Shown here piece after piece: positions 16,138 to 25,640 of a stretch of DNA of 64,000 nt. Source of the stretch: Streptomyces sp. NRRL S-1022 (GTDB taxonomy: Bacteria > Actinomycetota > Actinomycetes > Streptomycetales > Streptomycetaceae). The position numbers and the translations under genes are program-made. The DNA is taken from NCBI RefSeq assembly GCF_000720135.1, contig NZ_JOIU01000009.1, forward strand, positions 310,001-374,000, written 5' to 3'. The notes below the pieces were generated by a model. It ran no database searches. It saw nothing but the letters and a program-made list of their open reading frames with translations, and had not been told where the DNA came from. Position 1 is the stretch's first letter. The number at the start of each line of letters is the position of its first letter.

Positions 16138-18177
16138 ATGGACGTGAAGCGATACTTCCGTGGGCCGGTCATGTGGATCGTGCTGGCCGTCCTTGCCGTG
16201 GTCGTGTTGATGCAGGTCGTCGGCTCGTCCGGCGGCTACAAGACGGTGGACACCGGCCAGGTCGTTGCGGCGATCAATGACAACAGGGTCCAGTCGGCCA
16301 AACTGACCACAGGCGACGAGCAGACCATCAAGGTCACCCTCAAGGACGGCCAGAAGGTCGACGGCAGCTCCAAGATCCAGGCGAGCTACATCGGCGACCA
16401 GGGCGTACAGCTCGCCGGGTCGCTGCAGACCAAGTACCAGGACAAGCAGATTCCGGACGGCTACACGGTCTCGCCGTCCAAGCAGAACCCGTTCGTCGGC
16501 GTCCTGCTCTCCCTGCTGCCCTTCGTCCTGATCGTGGTCGTCTTCCTGTTCCTGATGAATCAGATGCAGGGCGGCGGCTCCCGGGTCATGAACTTCGGCA
16601 AGTCCAAGGCGAAGCTCATCACCAAGGACACCCCGAAGACGACCTTCTCCGACGTCGCGGGCTGCGACGAGGCCGTCGAGGAGCTCCAGGAGATCAAGGA
16701 GTTCCTCCAGGAGCCGGCCAAGTTCCAGGCCGTCGGCGCCAAGATCCCCAAGGGCGTGCTGCTCTACGGCCGTCCGGGCACCGGCAAGACCCTGCTCGCG
16801 CGCGCCGTCGCCGGCGAGGCGGGCGTCCCCTTCTACTCGATCTCCGGTTCCGACTTCGTCGAGATGTTCGTCGGTGTCGGTGCCTCCCGGGTCCGTGACC
16901 TGTTCGAGCAGGCCAAGGCGAACGCCCCGGCGATCGTCTTCGTCGACGAGATCGACGCGGTCGGCCGCCACCGCGGCGCCGGCCTCGGCGGCGGTCACGA
17001 CGAGCGCGAGCAGACCCTGAACCAGCTGCTGGTCGAGATGGACGGCTTCGACGTCAAGGGCGGCGTCATCCTGATCGCCGCCACGAACCGCCCGGACATC
17101 CTCGACCCGGCGCTGCTGCGCCCGGGCCGCTTCGACCGGCAGATCGCGGTCGACCCGCCGGACCTCCAGGGCCGCCTGGAGATCCTCAAGGTCCACCAGA
17201 AGGGCAAGCCGGTCGCGCCCGACGTCGACCTGTCCGCCGTGGCCCGCCGCACCCCGGGTATGACCGGTGCCGACCTCGCCAACGTGCTGAACGAGGCCGC
17301 GCTGCTCACCGCCCGGGGCGATCAGAAGCTGATCGACAACAAGGCGCTGGACGAGGCGATCGACCGCGTGGTCGCGGGCCCGCAGAAGCGGACCCGGATC
17401 ATGTCGGACAAGGAGAAGAAGATCACCGCGTACCACGAGGGCGGTCACGCCCTGGTCGCGGCGGCCTCGCCGAACTCCGACCCCGTCCACAAGATCACGA
17501 TCCTGTCCCGCGGCCGTGCCCTCGGGTACACGATGGTCCTGCCGGACGAGGACAAGTACTCGACCACCCGCAACGAGATGCTCGACCAGCTCGCCTACAT
17601 GCTGGGCGGCCGGGCGGCCGAGGAACTGGTCTTCCACGACCCGACCACCGGTGCCGCGAACGACATCGAGAAGGCCACCAACCTGGCCCGTGCGATGGTC
17701 ACGCAGTACGGCATGACCGAGCGGCTCGGCGCGATCAAGTTCGGCGGCGACAACAGCGAGCCCTTCCTCGGCCGTGAGATGGCTCACCAGCGCGACTACT
17801 CGGAAGAGGTCGCCGCGCTGGTGGACGAGGAGGTCAAGAAGCTGATCGAGACGGCGCACAACGAGGCCTGGGAGATCCTGGTCGAGAACCGCGACGTGCT
17901 CGACAACCTCGTCCTGCAGCTGCTGGAGAGGGAGACGCTGGGCAAGGAGGAGATCGCCGAGATCTTCGCCACCATCGTCAAGCGCCCGCCGCGGCCCGCC
18001 TGGACCGGTTCCTCCCGCCGGACCCCGTCCACCCGCCCGCCGGTGCTCTCCCCGAAGGAGCTGGCACTGACCAACGGTGCGAACGGCTCGGCGGCGGCGA
18101 TCAGCACGGCCAAGTCGACCGCGGCGGAGTCCGCCCCGGTGACCGAGCAGTCCCCGGAGGACCGCCGGGAGAACTGA
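16138..18177 (+). CDS. ftsH: ATP-dependent zinc metalloprotease FtsH
   Basis: Membrane-bound AAA+ protease of 679 residues that degrades misfolded membrane and regulatory proteins. Two transmembrane segments (about 10-27 and 113-134) precede the AAA domain with Walker A GRPGTGKT (211-218), Walker B IVFVDEID, and the second region of homology RPGRFDRQ. The zinc motif is HEGGH at 433-437. The second Walker A residue is arginine where FtsH normally has proline. ATG 16138 gives the usual MDVKRYF start but lacks a close ribosome site; ATG 16102 in frame is an alternative. The C-terminal 55 residues are a low-complexity tail. Confidence 0.95.
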   Translation: MDVKRYFRGPVMWIVLAVLAVVVLMQVVGSSGGYKTVDTGQVVAAINDNRVQSAKLTTGDEQTIKVTLKDGQKVDGSSKIQASYIGDQGVQLAGSLQTKYQDKQIPDGYTVSPSKQNPFVGVLLSLLPFVLIVVVFLFLMNQMQGGGSRVMNFGKSKAKLITKDTPKTTFSDVAGCDEAVEELQEIKEFLQEPAKFQAVGAKIPKGVLLYGRPGTGKTLLARAVAGEAGVPFYSISGSDFVEMFVGVGASRVRDLFEQAKANAPAIVFVDEIDAVGRHRGAGLGGGHDEREQTLNQLLVEMDGFDVKGGVILIAATNRPDILDPALLRPGRFDRQIAVDPPDLQGRLEILKVHQKGKPVAPDVDLSAVARRTPGMTGADLANVLNEAALLTARGDQKLIDNKALDEAIDRVVAGPQKRTRIMSDKEKKITAYHEGGHALVAAASPNSDPVHKITILSRGRALGYTMVLPDEDKYSTTRNEMLDQLAYMLGGRAAEELVFHDPTTGAANDIEKATNLARAMVTQYGMTERLGAIKFGGDNSEPFLGREMAHQRDYSEEVAALVDEEVKKLIETAHNEAWEILVENRDVLDNLVLQLLERETLGKEEIAEIFATIVKRPPRPAWTGSSRRTPSTRPPVLSPKELALTNGANGSAAAISTAKSTAAESAPVTEQSPEDRREN

Positions 18178-18216
18178 CGGCGAGCTGACCCTGTTCCGGC
18201 CACAGGGCCGGAATGG

Positions 18217-18258
18217 ATGCCGCGCCCCCCAGGTTCTAGCCTGGGGGGCGCGGCATTT
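18217..18258 (+). terminator. Strong terminator after ftsH
   Basis: A perfect 17-bp stem (18217-18233 with 18240-18256) with loop TTCTAG, followed by TT. It lies 40 bases after the ftsH stop and before folE. Confidence 0.9.
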
Positions 18259-18320
18259 CGCATGTCCGCACACGGAGCGCGAGGCACACGCGCGTGCACG
18301 GCACAGGAACGAGGAACCAG

Positions 18321-18926
18321 ATGACCGACCCGGTGACGCTGGACGGCGAGGGCCGCATCGGCGAGTTCGACGAGAAGCGCGCCGAGAACGCCGTACGGGA
18401 GCTGCTGATCGCGGTCGGTGAGGACCCGGACCGCGAGGGGCTGCGGGAGACGCCGGCCCGGGTCGCGAGGGCCTACAAGGAGATCTTCGCCGGCCTGTGG
18501 CAGCAGCCGGAGGACGTCCTGACGACGACGTTCGATCTGGGGCACGACGAGATGGTCCTGGTGAAGGACATCGAGGTGTACTCGACCTGCGAACACCACC
18601 TGGTGCCGTTCCGGGGCGTCGCCCACGTCGGCTACATCCCGTCCGAGACCGGCAAGATCACCGGCCTGTCCAAGCTCGCCCGGCTGGTCGACGTCTACGC
18701 CCGCCGGCCGCAGGTGCAGGAGCGCCTCACCACGCAGATCGCGGACTCCCTGATGGAGATCCTGGAGCCGCGGGGCGTCATCGTGGTGGTCGAGTGCGAG
18801 CACATGTGCATGTCCATGCGCGGCATCCGCAAGCCGGGCGCGAAGACCATAACGTCCGCCGTGCGCGGTCAGCTGCGGGACGCCGCCACGCGCAACGAGG
18901 CGATGAGCCTCATCATGGCGCGCTGA
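18321..18926 (+). CDS. folE: GTP cyclohydrolase I
   Basis: First enzyme of tetrahydrofolate synthesis, turning GTP into dihydroneopterin triphosphate. It has 201 residues. Zinc ligands are visible as C90 and H93 in [10 protein letters not shown] and the later cysteine in [12 protein letters not shown], so this is the zinc-dependent FolE1 type. ATG 18321 follows GAACGAGG. It is convergent with the DUF3180 gene that ends the folate operon 34 bases away, so pathway genes lie on both strands. Confidence 0.95.
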   Translation: MTDPVTLDGEGRIGEFDEKRAENAVRELLIAVGEDPDREGLRETPARVARAYKEIFAGLWQQPEDVLTTTFDLGHDEMVLVKDIEVYSTCEHHLVPFRGVAHVGYIPSETGKITGLSKLARLVDVYARRPQVQERLTTQIADSLMEILEPRGVIVVVECEHMCMSMRGIRKPGAKTITSAVRGQLRDAATRNEAMSLIMAR

Positions 18927-18960
18927 CCGCGCCCACCGCGCCGCCGGGCGGGGCCGCCCC

Positions 18961-19449
18961 TCAGGCCGCGGGCTCCGCTCCCGGGGGGTTCTGGTCGTCG
19001 TCCTCCGGGAGCTTGCACACCCGCTCCAGGAACAGGGCGGCCGCTATCACGCCGAGGCCGGCCAGCACCGAGAGACCGGCGTAGATCGCCTGGTCCCGGC
19101 GGGCCGGGATGTCCAGCAGCTCCAGCAGGAAGACGCCCGTACCGCCGTACATGCCGGAGACGAGGGCGGCGACCAGGGCGCTGGCCTGGCCGAAGACGAC
19201 CGCGCGGGCGGCCATCAGCGGGTCGACGCCCTTGGCGCCCGGCCGGCGCTCGCGCTGCGCCTTCAGCCGGGCGCGCAGCGAGAGCGCCGTGGACAGCAGG
19301 ACCACCGCGATCAGCGCGAGGACCACCGGAGCGGCCAGGGGGACGCCGGGAAGGGTCCCGACCGAGTTCCAGAGGCGGGCGCCCGCCCAGGACAGGACGC
19401 CGGCCACGACGAACACGCCCGCCAGCACCCTGATGCGCAGCTCTCTCAC
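18961..19449 (-). CDS. DUF3180 domain membrane protein
   Basis: Integral membrane protein of 162 residues with four hydrophobic segments (about 7-25, 38-57, 85-105, 123-143) and an acidic tail. DUF3180 proteins recur at the end of actinobacterial folate operons, but no function is known. GTG 19447-19449 follows AAGGGA. It is last in the folP-NTF2-folB-folK-DUF3180 series, 92 bases after folK. Confidence 0.88.
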   Translation of the reverse strand: MRELRIRVLAGVFVVAGVLSWAGARLWNSVGTLPGVPLAAPVVLALIAVVLLSTALSLRARLKAQRERRPGAKGVDPLMAARAVVFGQASALVAALVSGMYGGTGVFLLELLDIPARRDQAIYAGLSVLAGLGVIAAALFLERVCKLPEDDDQNPPGAEPAA

Positions 19450-19541
19450 GGTGTCCCTTCAGTTCCCCCGGACCGTCCCGGGTCGCTCCGTCCCGGACGG
19501 ACGGTGGTCGTCGTGGTCTTGATCCGTCTCGACCTTAACGA

Positions 19542-20153
19542 CTACTCGGGCAGCCGGAGTTCCAGGTCCGCGCGCGGCGCCACACCCTCGCGGGTGACAC
19601 CGGACAGCAGATCGGCCACCGCACCGCGGCCGGGGAGCTGTGCCTGGGGGTCCACGTCGTGCCAGGGCGCGAGCACGAACGCGCGCTCGTGGGCGCGCGG
19701 GTGGGGCAGCGTGAGGTGCGGGTCGTCGGAGGTGACGCCGGCGTAGGCGACGATGTCGACGTCCAGCGTGCGCGGGCCCCAGCGCTCCTCCCGGACGCGG
19801 TGGAAGGCCTCCTCGACGGCGTGCGCCCGTTCCAGCAGGGACGCCGGGGGCAGCGTCGTCTTCAGGACCACGACCGCGTTGAAGTACGACGGCTGGCTGC
19901 CGGGGTCCACGCCCCACGGCTCCGTCTCGTACACCGGGGAGACGGCCTTCACCCGGACGCCCGGGGTGTCCTCCAGGGCGTCGACGGCCCCCTGGAGGGT
20001 CTCCAGGCGGTTGCCGAGGTTGGAGCCGATGGAGATCACGGCCCACTTCGGGTTGCTGAGCGTGGTGTCGGCGGCGTCCACCTGCTCGACGACCGAGGCG
20101 GGCACCGGCTGGACGGTCGGGTCGCTGTGACCCTGGCGGAAAGGTCGGGTCAT
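19542..20153 (-). CDS. folK: 2-amino-4-hydroxy-6-hydroxymethyldihydropteridine pyrophosphokinase
   Basis: Transfers pyrophosphate from ATP to 6-hydroxymethyl-dihydropterin in folate synthesis. It has 203 residues, including about 35 extra N-terminal residues before the core. Core motifs: ISIGSNLGNRLETLQ, YETEPWGV, and the signature RWGPRTLDVDIVAY with its magnesium-binding aspartates. ATG 20151-20153 overlaps the folB stop (ATGA), so translation is probably coupled. Confidence 0.94.
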   Translation of the reverse strand: MTRPFRQGHSDPTVQPVPASVVEQVDAADTTLSNPKWAVISIGSNLGNRLETLQGAVDALEDTPGVRVKAVSPVYETEPWGVDPGSQPSYFNAVVVLKTTLPPASLLERAHAVEEAFHRVREERWGPRTLDVDIVAYAGVTSDDPHLTLPHPRAHERAFVLAPWHDVDPQAQLPGRGAVADLLSGVTREGVAPRADLELRLPE

Positions 20154-20509
20154 ACTCGGCTCCGGATGATGGTGACGGTCACGTCGTCGAAGGGGACGGT
20201 GATCGGGGCGTCCGGCTTGTGCACGCAGACCTCGACCTCCTGGACCCCTTCGTGCTTCAGGCAGGTCCGGGCGATCCGCTCGGCGAGGGTCTCGATGAGG
20301 TTCACCGGCTCGCCCTCGACCACGGCCACGACCTCCTCGGCCACGATGCCGTAGTGCACGGTCTTCGCCAGGTCGTCGTCGGCCGCGGCCGGCCGGGTGT
20401 CCAGGCCGAGGACCAGGTCCACGATGAAGGTCTGGCCCTCCTCGCGCTCCTTGGGGAACACACCGTGGTGCCCGCGGGCCTTGAGGCCGCGCAGCGCGAC
20501 ACGATCCAC
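20150..20509 (-). CDS. folB: Dihydroneopterin aldolase
   Basis: Converts dihydroneopterin to 6-hydroxymethyl-dihydropterin and glycolaldehyde. It has 119 residues, the usual length. Family features are LKARGHHGVFPKEREEGQTF, VHYGIVAE and NLIETLAERIA. GTG 20507-20509 is chosen because AGGAG lies eight bases upstream; a GTG four bases after that AGGAG is too close. The stop overlaps folK by four bases. Confidence 0.94.
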   Translation of the reverse strand: MDRVALRGLKARGHHGVFPKEREEGQTFIVDLVLGLDTRPAAADDDLAKTVHYGIVAEEVVAVVEGEPVNLIETLAERIARTCLKHEGVQEVEVCVHKPDAPITVPFDDVTVTIIRSRV

Positions 20510-20799
20510 GCGAATCACTCCTGCAATCGTCGGGAACGACCGGCCCGTACCGCGTGCGGGCGGCACACCGGTCTCGGACGAATCTACCTGCGGGCACCGA
20601 CAGGGCCGGGCCGCGGGGGCGTGGGCGCGGCTCGCTCCCCGCAGGGTTCACCGGGTGTTTCCCCCGGCGAAACCGGTCCTGCCATGGACTGGTAGCCGCT
20701 CCTACCCCGGGGAGGTGATTCCAACCACGTCCACGTTGACGTCCACGCGTCGACGTCCACGTCCCGGACCGGGTCCGCGTGCCGGAGGCCCGGGTTGGG
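20510..20799. other. Gap upstream of folB with ACGTCCACG repeats
   Basis: A 290-bp gap inside the folate gene series. It contains ACGTCCACG three times (20728-20736, 20740-20748, 20754-20762) and a hairpin-forming stretch near 20649-20674 with GTTTC / GAAAC arms. It may hold a folB-folK promoter or a structured leader. No gene was found. Confidence 0.5.
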
Positions 20800-21330
20800 T
20801 CAGGCCAGGGGGCCGTCGTCCGGGTTGACGCCGTTCACGTGGTCCTCGTCCTCGCTCTCGTCGGTCTCGGCCAGCACCGGGGAGGCGTGGTGGGACCACA
20901 GCTTCCAGCCGGAGGGGGTGCGCCGGAACACGTTGGTGGCGACGACGAGCTGGCCGACCAGCGGGCCCAGTTCCGCGCCCTCCTCGGCGGGGCCGCCGCT
21001 CAGGATGTTCTCCGTGCAGGTCACCAGCGCGGTGTCGCCGGTCACCGAGACGTGGACATCGGTGAGGAAGAACTGGATGTAGTCCGTGTTGGCCATGATC
21101 AGCGCGTACGACCGGAGGACCTCGCCGCGGCCGGTGAGCACCGGCCAGCCCGGGTGCACGCACGAGATCACGCCGGAGTCCGCGGGATCGTGGTAGGTCT
21201 CGTCCACGCCCAGGTCGGCGGGGGTCAGCCAGAGGGAGGAGACCTCCTCGAAGTCGCCGCGTTCGAGTGCCTCGTAGAAGGCGGTGTTGGCGGCCTCCAC
21301 CTGCTCCACGTCGGTATGGGGGGCGCTCAC
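20800..21330 (-). CDS. Nuclear transport factor 2-like (SnoaL) protein
   Basis: Protein of 176 residues with a single NTF2/SnoaL alpha-beta barrel: EAANTAFYEALERGDFEEVSSLW at the start, WKLWSHHASPV at the end, and an acidic tail. The start is GTG 21328-21330, overlapping the folP stop by four bases. Members are found inside actinobacterial folate operons without known activity. A role in handling a pterin or another small molecule is conceivable but unproven. Confidence 0.88.
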   Translation of the reverse strand: MSAPHTDVEQVEAANTAFYEALERGDFEEVSSLWLTPADLGVDETYHDPADSGVISCVHPGWPVLTGRGEVLRSYALIMANTDYIQFFLTDVHVSVTGDTALVTCTENILSGGPAEEGAELGPLVGQLVVATNVFRRTPSGWKLWSHHASPVLAETDESEDEDHVNGVNPDDGPLA

Positions 21331-22259
21331 CGCTCTCCTTCCGCCCGGCGCTCGCTGTCCGCCCGGCGCTCGCTGTCCGTCCCGCGCGCGGGGTCCGCCG
21401 CGCGCGCCTGCTCCACGGCCCGTGCGACGCGCACCGCGTCCGCCGTGGCGCGAACCTCGTGGACGCGCACCGCCCAGGCGCCGGCGTGCGCCGCCAGTGC
21501 GGAGACGGCGGCCGTGGCCGCGTCGCGCTCCCGGGCCGGCGGGGGCGCGCCCTCCGGTCCGGCGAGGACCCGGCCGAGGAACCGCTTGCGGGAGGCGGCG
21601 ACCAGCAGGGGATGACCGAGGGCGCGCAGCCGGTCCAGGCGGGCGAGGAGCGCGAGATCGTGCTCGGCCTGCTTGGAGAAGCCCAGGCCGGGGTCGACGA
21701 CGATGCGGTCCGGGGCGATGCCGCCGGCCAGCACGGCCTCCACGCGCGCGTGCAGCTCGTCCACGACCTCGCCGACGACGTCCTCGTAGACGCCCTTGAC
21801 GTTGCCGCCCTGGAGGAAGCCGCGCCAGTGCATGACGACGAAGGGGGCGCCCGCCTCGGCGACCACCGGGATCATCGCGGGGTCGGCGAGGCCGCCGCTG
21901 ACGTCGTTGACGAGGGCGGCGCCGGCCGCGAGGGCCTGTTCGGCGACGGAGGCACGCATGGTGTCGACGGAGACGACGACTCCCTCGGAGGCAAGGCCGC
22001 GCACCACGGGGATGACCCGCCGCAGCTCCTCGGCCTCGTCCACGCGCGTGGCGCCGGGCCGGGTGGACTCCCCGCCGACGTCGACCAGGTCCGCGCCCTC
22101 GGCGACGAGATCCAGGCCGTGCTTGACGGCGACGGTCGTGTCGAACCAGCGGCCGCCGTCGGAGAAGGAGTCGGGGGTCACGTTCACGACCCCCATGACC
22201 GCGCACCGGTCCCATGCCGGAAGGCCGGCCACTCGGCCGCGCCCGCTGAGGTTGTTCAT
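21327..22259 (-). CDS. folP: Dihydropteroate synthase
   Basis: Condenses hydroxymethyl-dihydropterin pyrophosphate with p-aminobenzoate; the sulfonamide target. It has 310 residues. Motifs: MGVVNVTPDSFSDGGRWF, VDVGGESTRPGA, VVDPGLGFSKQAEHD and VAASRKRFLG. ATG 22257-22259 begins MNNLSGRG. It heads the folate series and is translationally coupled to the NTF2-like gene. The C-terminal 20 residues are Arg/Glu-rich repeats (SERRADSERRAEGER). Confidence 0.94.
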   Translation of the reverse strand: MNNLSGRGRVAGLPAWDRCAVMGVVNVTPDSFSDGGRWFDTTVAVKHGLDLVAEGADLVDVGGESTRPGATRVDEAEELRRVIPVVRGLASEGVVVSVDTMRASVAEQALAAGAALVNDVSGGLADPAMIPVVAEAGAPFVVMHWRGFLQGGNVKGVYEDVVGEVVDELHARVEAVLAGGIAPDRIVVDPGLGFSKQAEHDLALLARLDRLRALGHPLLVAASRKRFLGRVLAGPEGAPPPARERDAATAAVSALAAHAGAWAVRVHEVRATADAVRVARAVEQARAADPARGTDSERRADSERRAEGER

Positions 22260-22374
22260 ACGTTCAGCGTAGGCCCAGGCGGATGCCGGGAACGCGCGGC
22301 GGCCCGGGCGGAAGCCCCCGGGCTGGAGGGGGAGGGGCTTCCGCCCGGGCCGTACCATCCGGCGCGTCCGCGGC

Positions 22375-24213
22375 TCAGGCCGCTCGGACGTCCCGTTCGG
22401 TCACGGCGTGCGCGCACGGGCGCCCGGCGGCGGCCCGGCGCCGGCGCAGGAAGCGCGGCATCGGCAGCGCGAAGTTGACGAAGCCCTCCGCCTGCATGGC
22501 GGCGAAGCCGATGCGGGGCAGGTCGGAGGAGGCCCGGTAGACCACGAACCGCGGCTCCCAGCGGGGCTGGAACTTGGCGTTGAACTTGTACAGCGACTCG
22601 ATCTGGAACCAGCGCGAGAGGAACACCAGCAGCCCGCGCCAGGCGCGCAGCACCGGGCCGGCGCCGATCTTCTCGCCGCGCGCGAGAGCCGAGCGGAACA
22701 TCGCGAAGTTCAGCGAGACCCGGGTGATGCCGAACTTCGGGGCGGCCTGCAGGGCGGCGACGATGAGCAGTTCGTTCATGCCGGGGTCGGCGCTGCGGTC
22801 ACGGCGCATCAGGTCCAGCGAGGCGCCGTCCGGACCCCAGGGCACGAAGTGGAGGATCGCCTTCAGGTCGCCGTACTCGCCCGGCTCGTCGTCCTGCTTG
22901 TGGGCGGTGGCGATCAGGCAGTTCCCGTCGGAGGGGTCGCCGATGCGGCCGAGCGCCATGGAGAAGCCGCGCTCGGTGTCCGTGCCGCGCCAGTCCTCCG
23001 CCGCCCGGCGGACCCGCTCCAGTTCGGCCTCGCCGAGGTCACGGATGCGCCGGACCCGGGTTTCGTAGCCGGCCCGCTCGATGCGCTTGACCATCTGGCG
23101 CACGTTGCGCATCGCGCGTCCGGCGAGCGAGAAATCCGCCACGTCCACCACCGCCTCGTCGCCCAGTTCCAGGGCGTCCAGACCGGTCTCGCGGGTCCAC
23201 ACCTCACCGCCCGTCTCCGAGCAGCCCATGACCGCGGGCGTCCAGGAGTGGGCCTTGGCCTCGTCCATGAAGCGCTCGATGGCGCCCGGCCAGGCCTCGA
23301 CGTCCCCGATGGGGTCGCCGCTGGCGAGCATCACGCCGGACACGACCCGGTAGGTGACCGCGGCCTTGCCGCTGGGCGAGAACACGACCGCCTTGTCGCG
23401 GCGCAGCGCGAAGTGGCCGAGCGAGTCCCGCCGGCCGTGCTTCTCCAGCAGCGCGCGCAGCCGGGACTCGTCCTGCTCGGTGAGGCGCGCGGCCGGGTGC
23501 TCGGGGCGGAAGGCCAGATAGATGGTGGTGGCCGCGGTGATCCAGCCGAGGGCGCCGAGGGAGAACGCGACCGTCCAGGAGGTGTTGCCCTGGTAGTCGA
23601 CCGGGCCCTCGAAGCCGAACAGGCCGTAGATGACGTGCGTCAGCCGGTCGGCCAGGCTCGGGTCGCCGATCGTCCGGTTCGGGTGGACGCTGACGATGAC
23701 CAGGCCCAGGGCGACCGAACCGGCGCTCATCAGGACGAAGTTGGCGAGCGCGCGCCACCTGCTGCGCGGGTCCGGCAGCGCCTCGAACTGCTGCCGGTGG
23801 CGCAGCAGCGGCACCAGCAGCGCGACCGCGATGAGCACGCCGACGATCGAGTGCCGGTAGGCGAACTGGGCGGCGGCGCCCGCCGGGAGCAGTGCGACCG
23901 CGGCCCGCCAGGCCCGGCGCTTGCGGCGCCTCAGCCCGTGCGCGAGCAGCAGCAACAGCACGCCCGCGCTGAGCGAGAGCGCCGCCGCGAAGGGGCCGAA
24001 CGAACCCGGCAGGACTTCCGCGATAGCGTGCATACGGCTGTGCCGGAAGCGCGGGAAGACGCCCGCGGCGATGTCCAGGGCACCGACGATCGCGGCGGCC
24101 CGGCCGACCAGAGCGGGAACGGCCTCGGGACGCGGGCCGCGCAGTATGCGCCGCGCCCGGCTTGATCGGCTCGGAACCCCGCCCGACATTTCCCCATCTA
24201 TCCTGACAGACAT
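22375..24213 (-). CDS. Phosphatidylglycerol lysyltransferase domain (DUF2156) membrane protein
   Basis: Membrane protein of 612 residues. Seven or so hydrophobic segments fill the first 260 residues, followed by a cytoplasmic LPG-synthase C-terminal (DUF2156/GNAT-fold) domain with ALRRDKAVVFSPSGKAAVTY and ILHFVPWGPDGASLDLMRRD. MprF-type proteins use aminoacyl-tRNA to add lysine or alanine to phosphatidylglycerol, lowering envelope negative charge. ATG 24211-24213 and ATG 24187-24189 are both possible. It lies upstream of folP (115-base gap) and is divergent from an esterase gene. Confidence 0.88.
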   Translation of the reverse strand: MSVRIDGEMSGGVPSRSSRARRILRGPRPEAVPALVGRAAAIVGALDIAAGVFPRFRHSRMHAIAEVLPGSFGPFAAALSLSAGVLLLLLAHGLRRRKRRAWRAAVALLPAGAAAQFAYRHSIVGVLIAVALLVPLLRHRQQFEALPDPRSRWRALANFVLMSAGSVALGLVIVSVHPNRTIGDPSLADRLTHVIYGLFGFEGPVDYQGNTSWTVAFSLGALGWITAATTIYLAFRPEHPAARLTEQDESRLRALLEKHGRRDSLGHFALRRDKAVVFSPSGKAAVTYRVVSGVMLASGDPIGDVEAWPGAIERFMDEAKAHSWTPAVMGCSETGGEVWTRETGLDALELGDEAVVDVADFSLAGRAMRNVRQMVKRIERAGYETRVRRIRDLGEAELERVRRAAEDWRGTDTERGFSMALGRIGDPSDGNCLIATAHKQDDEPGEYGDLKAILHFVPWGPDGASLDLMRRDRSADPGMNELLIVAALQAAPKFGITRVSLNFAMFRSALARGEKIGAGPVLRAWRGLLVFLSRWFQIESLYKFNAKFQPRWEPRFVVYRASSDLPRIGFAAMQAEGFVNFALPMPRFLRRRRAAAGRPCAHAVTERDVRAA

Positions 24214-24414
24214 CGCATCCCGTAGTTCTGCGAGAGACCTTGGACCCGGGCCCGATCGGGCGTCCGGCGACATTGCGCCCTCTAGGACGGTGTCTCGGGG
24301 AGGGAGGTTCACTCCCCACCGGAAAGTCGGGTCAAAGGCCAAGGAAAGCCCCGGGCAAGCCCGCGCGCCGATGTGCGGGCGGGAACGGGCGGAAAGCGCA
24401 GGCAGGAAACAGCC

Positions 24415-25542
24415 ATGGGTCTCACGAGCAACAAAGTGCTGGTGCTGGCGATTCTGATCGCCGTCGTGCTGTTCGTCGGCACGGTGTGGCTGTGGCCGCG
24501 GCTGGCGCGCCGGAACTGGCGGGCCGTCGGCGGGCGGGTCGGTCTGCTGCTGTCCACCCAGGTGGCGCTCTTCGCCTCCGTCGGGCTCGCCGCCAACCAG
24601 GCGTTCGGGTTCTACGCCAGCTGGGCCGACCTGTTCGGCAAGGAGACCGAACAGGGTGTGGTCATCGACCACTCGGCCCACGGGAGCAGTGGTGGCCCGC
24701 TCCAGGTGGTCTCCACCTCCGACGTGCCCGGCGTGCGCGCCTCGCGGCCGGAGATAGGCGGCCAGATCCAGAAGGTCGACATCGTCGGCCGTACGACCCA
24801 CATCGTCACGCCCGCGTACGTGTACCTGCCGCCGGAGTACTTCCAACCGCAGTACCGCACGCGTACGTTCCCGACGGCGGTCGTGCTGACCGGTTACCCG
24901 GGCACCGCGCGGTCGCTGGTGGACAAGCTGAACTACCCGAGCACGTCGCAGCGGCTGACGAAGGACGGGCGGATGCAGCCGATGATCCTGGTGATGATGC
25001 GGCCGACCGTGGCGCCGCCGCGGGACACGGAATGCGTGAACGTGCCGGGCGGGCCGCAAGCCGAAACGTTTTTTGCGAAGGATCTGCCGGATGCCGTCCT
25101 CTCCCACTACCGGGCCGGCAAGCGGCCGGGCAGCTGGGGCCTCATCGGTGACTCCACCGGCGGCTACTGCGCGCTCAAGCTCGCCATGCACCACCCCTAC
25201 GTCTACGCGGCCGGCGCGGGCCTCTCGCCGTACTACAAGGCGCCGATCGACCCCACGACCGGTGACCTCTTCCACGGCGACAAGAAGCTGCAGAACCGCG
25301 CCGACCTGTTCTGGATGCTCCAGCACGAGGAGGCACCGGACACCTCGCTGCTCGTCACCAGCAGCAAGGTCGGCGAGCACAACTACCAGGCCACGACGCG
25401 GTTCATCGAGCGGGTGCAGGCCACGGACCTGACCCGGATCTCGTCGATCATCCTCGAAAGCGGCGGGCACAACTTCAACACCTGGCGGCGCGAGATCCCG
25501 CCGACCCTCCAGTGGATCAGCGGACGGCTCACCGACCGTTGA
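24415..25542 (+). CDS. Membrane-anchored alpha/beta-hydrolase esterase (esterase D/mycolyltransferase-like fold)
   Basis: Protein of 375 residues. Two N-terminal hydrophobic segments (about 8-25 and 40-60) anchor an extracytoplasmic alpha/beta-hydrolase domain. The nucleophile elbow is GDSTGGYCALK, and the catalytic histidine is probably in LESGGHNFNTW. The fold matches the putative esterase family that includes mycobacterial antigen 85, but Streptomyces has no mycolic acids, so the acyl substrate is unknown. It is divergent from the lysyl-PG-synthase-like gene across about 200 bases, suggesting a shared envelope role. Confidence 0.86.
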   Translation: MGLTSNKVLVLAILIAVVLFVGTVWLWPRLARRNWRAVGGRVGLLLSTQVALFASVGLAANQAFGFYASWADLFGKETEQGVVIDHSAHGSSGGPLQVVSTSDVPGVRASRPEIGGQIQKVDIVGRTTHIVTPAYVYLPPEYFQPQYRTRTFPTAVVLTGYPGTARSLVDKLNYPSTSQRLTKDGRMQPMILVMMRPTVAPPRDTECVNVPGGPQAETFFAKDLPDAVLSHYRAGKRPGSWGLIGDSTGGYCALKLAMHHPYVYAAGAGLSPYYKAPIDPTTGDLFHGDKKLQNRADLFWMLQHEEAPDTSLLVTSSKVGEHNYQATTRFIERVQATDLTRISSIILESGGHNFNTWRREIPPTLQWISGRLTDR

Positions 25543-25640
25543 CCGGGCGAAGGCGCCGCCGTCCGGTGAAGACCGCGACCCGGCCGGGTTTTTACGGGGC
25601 GGGGGCCCATGATTCGCCTACGCGCGGTAAGTTTCTGGCC

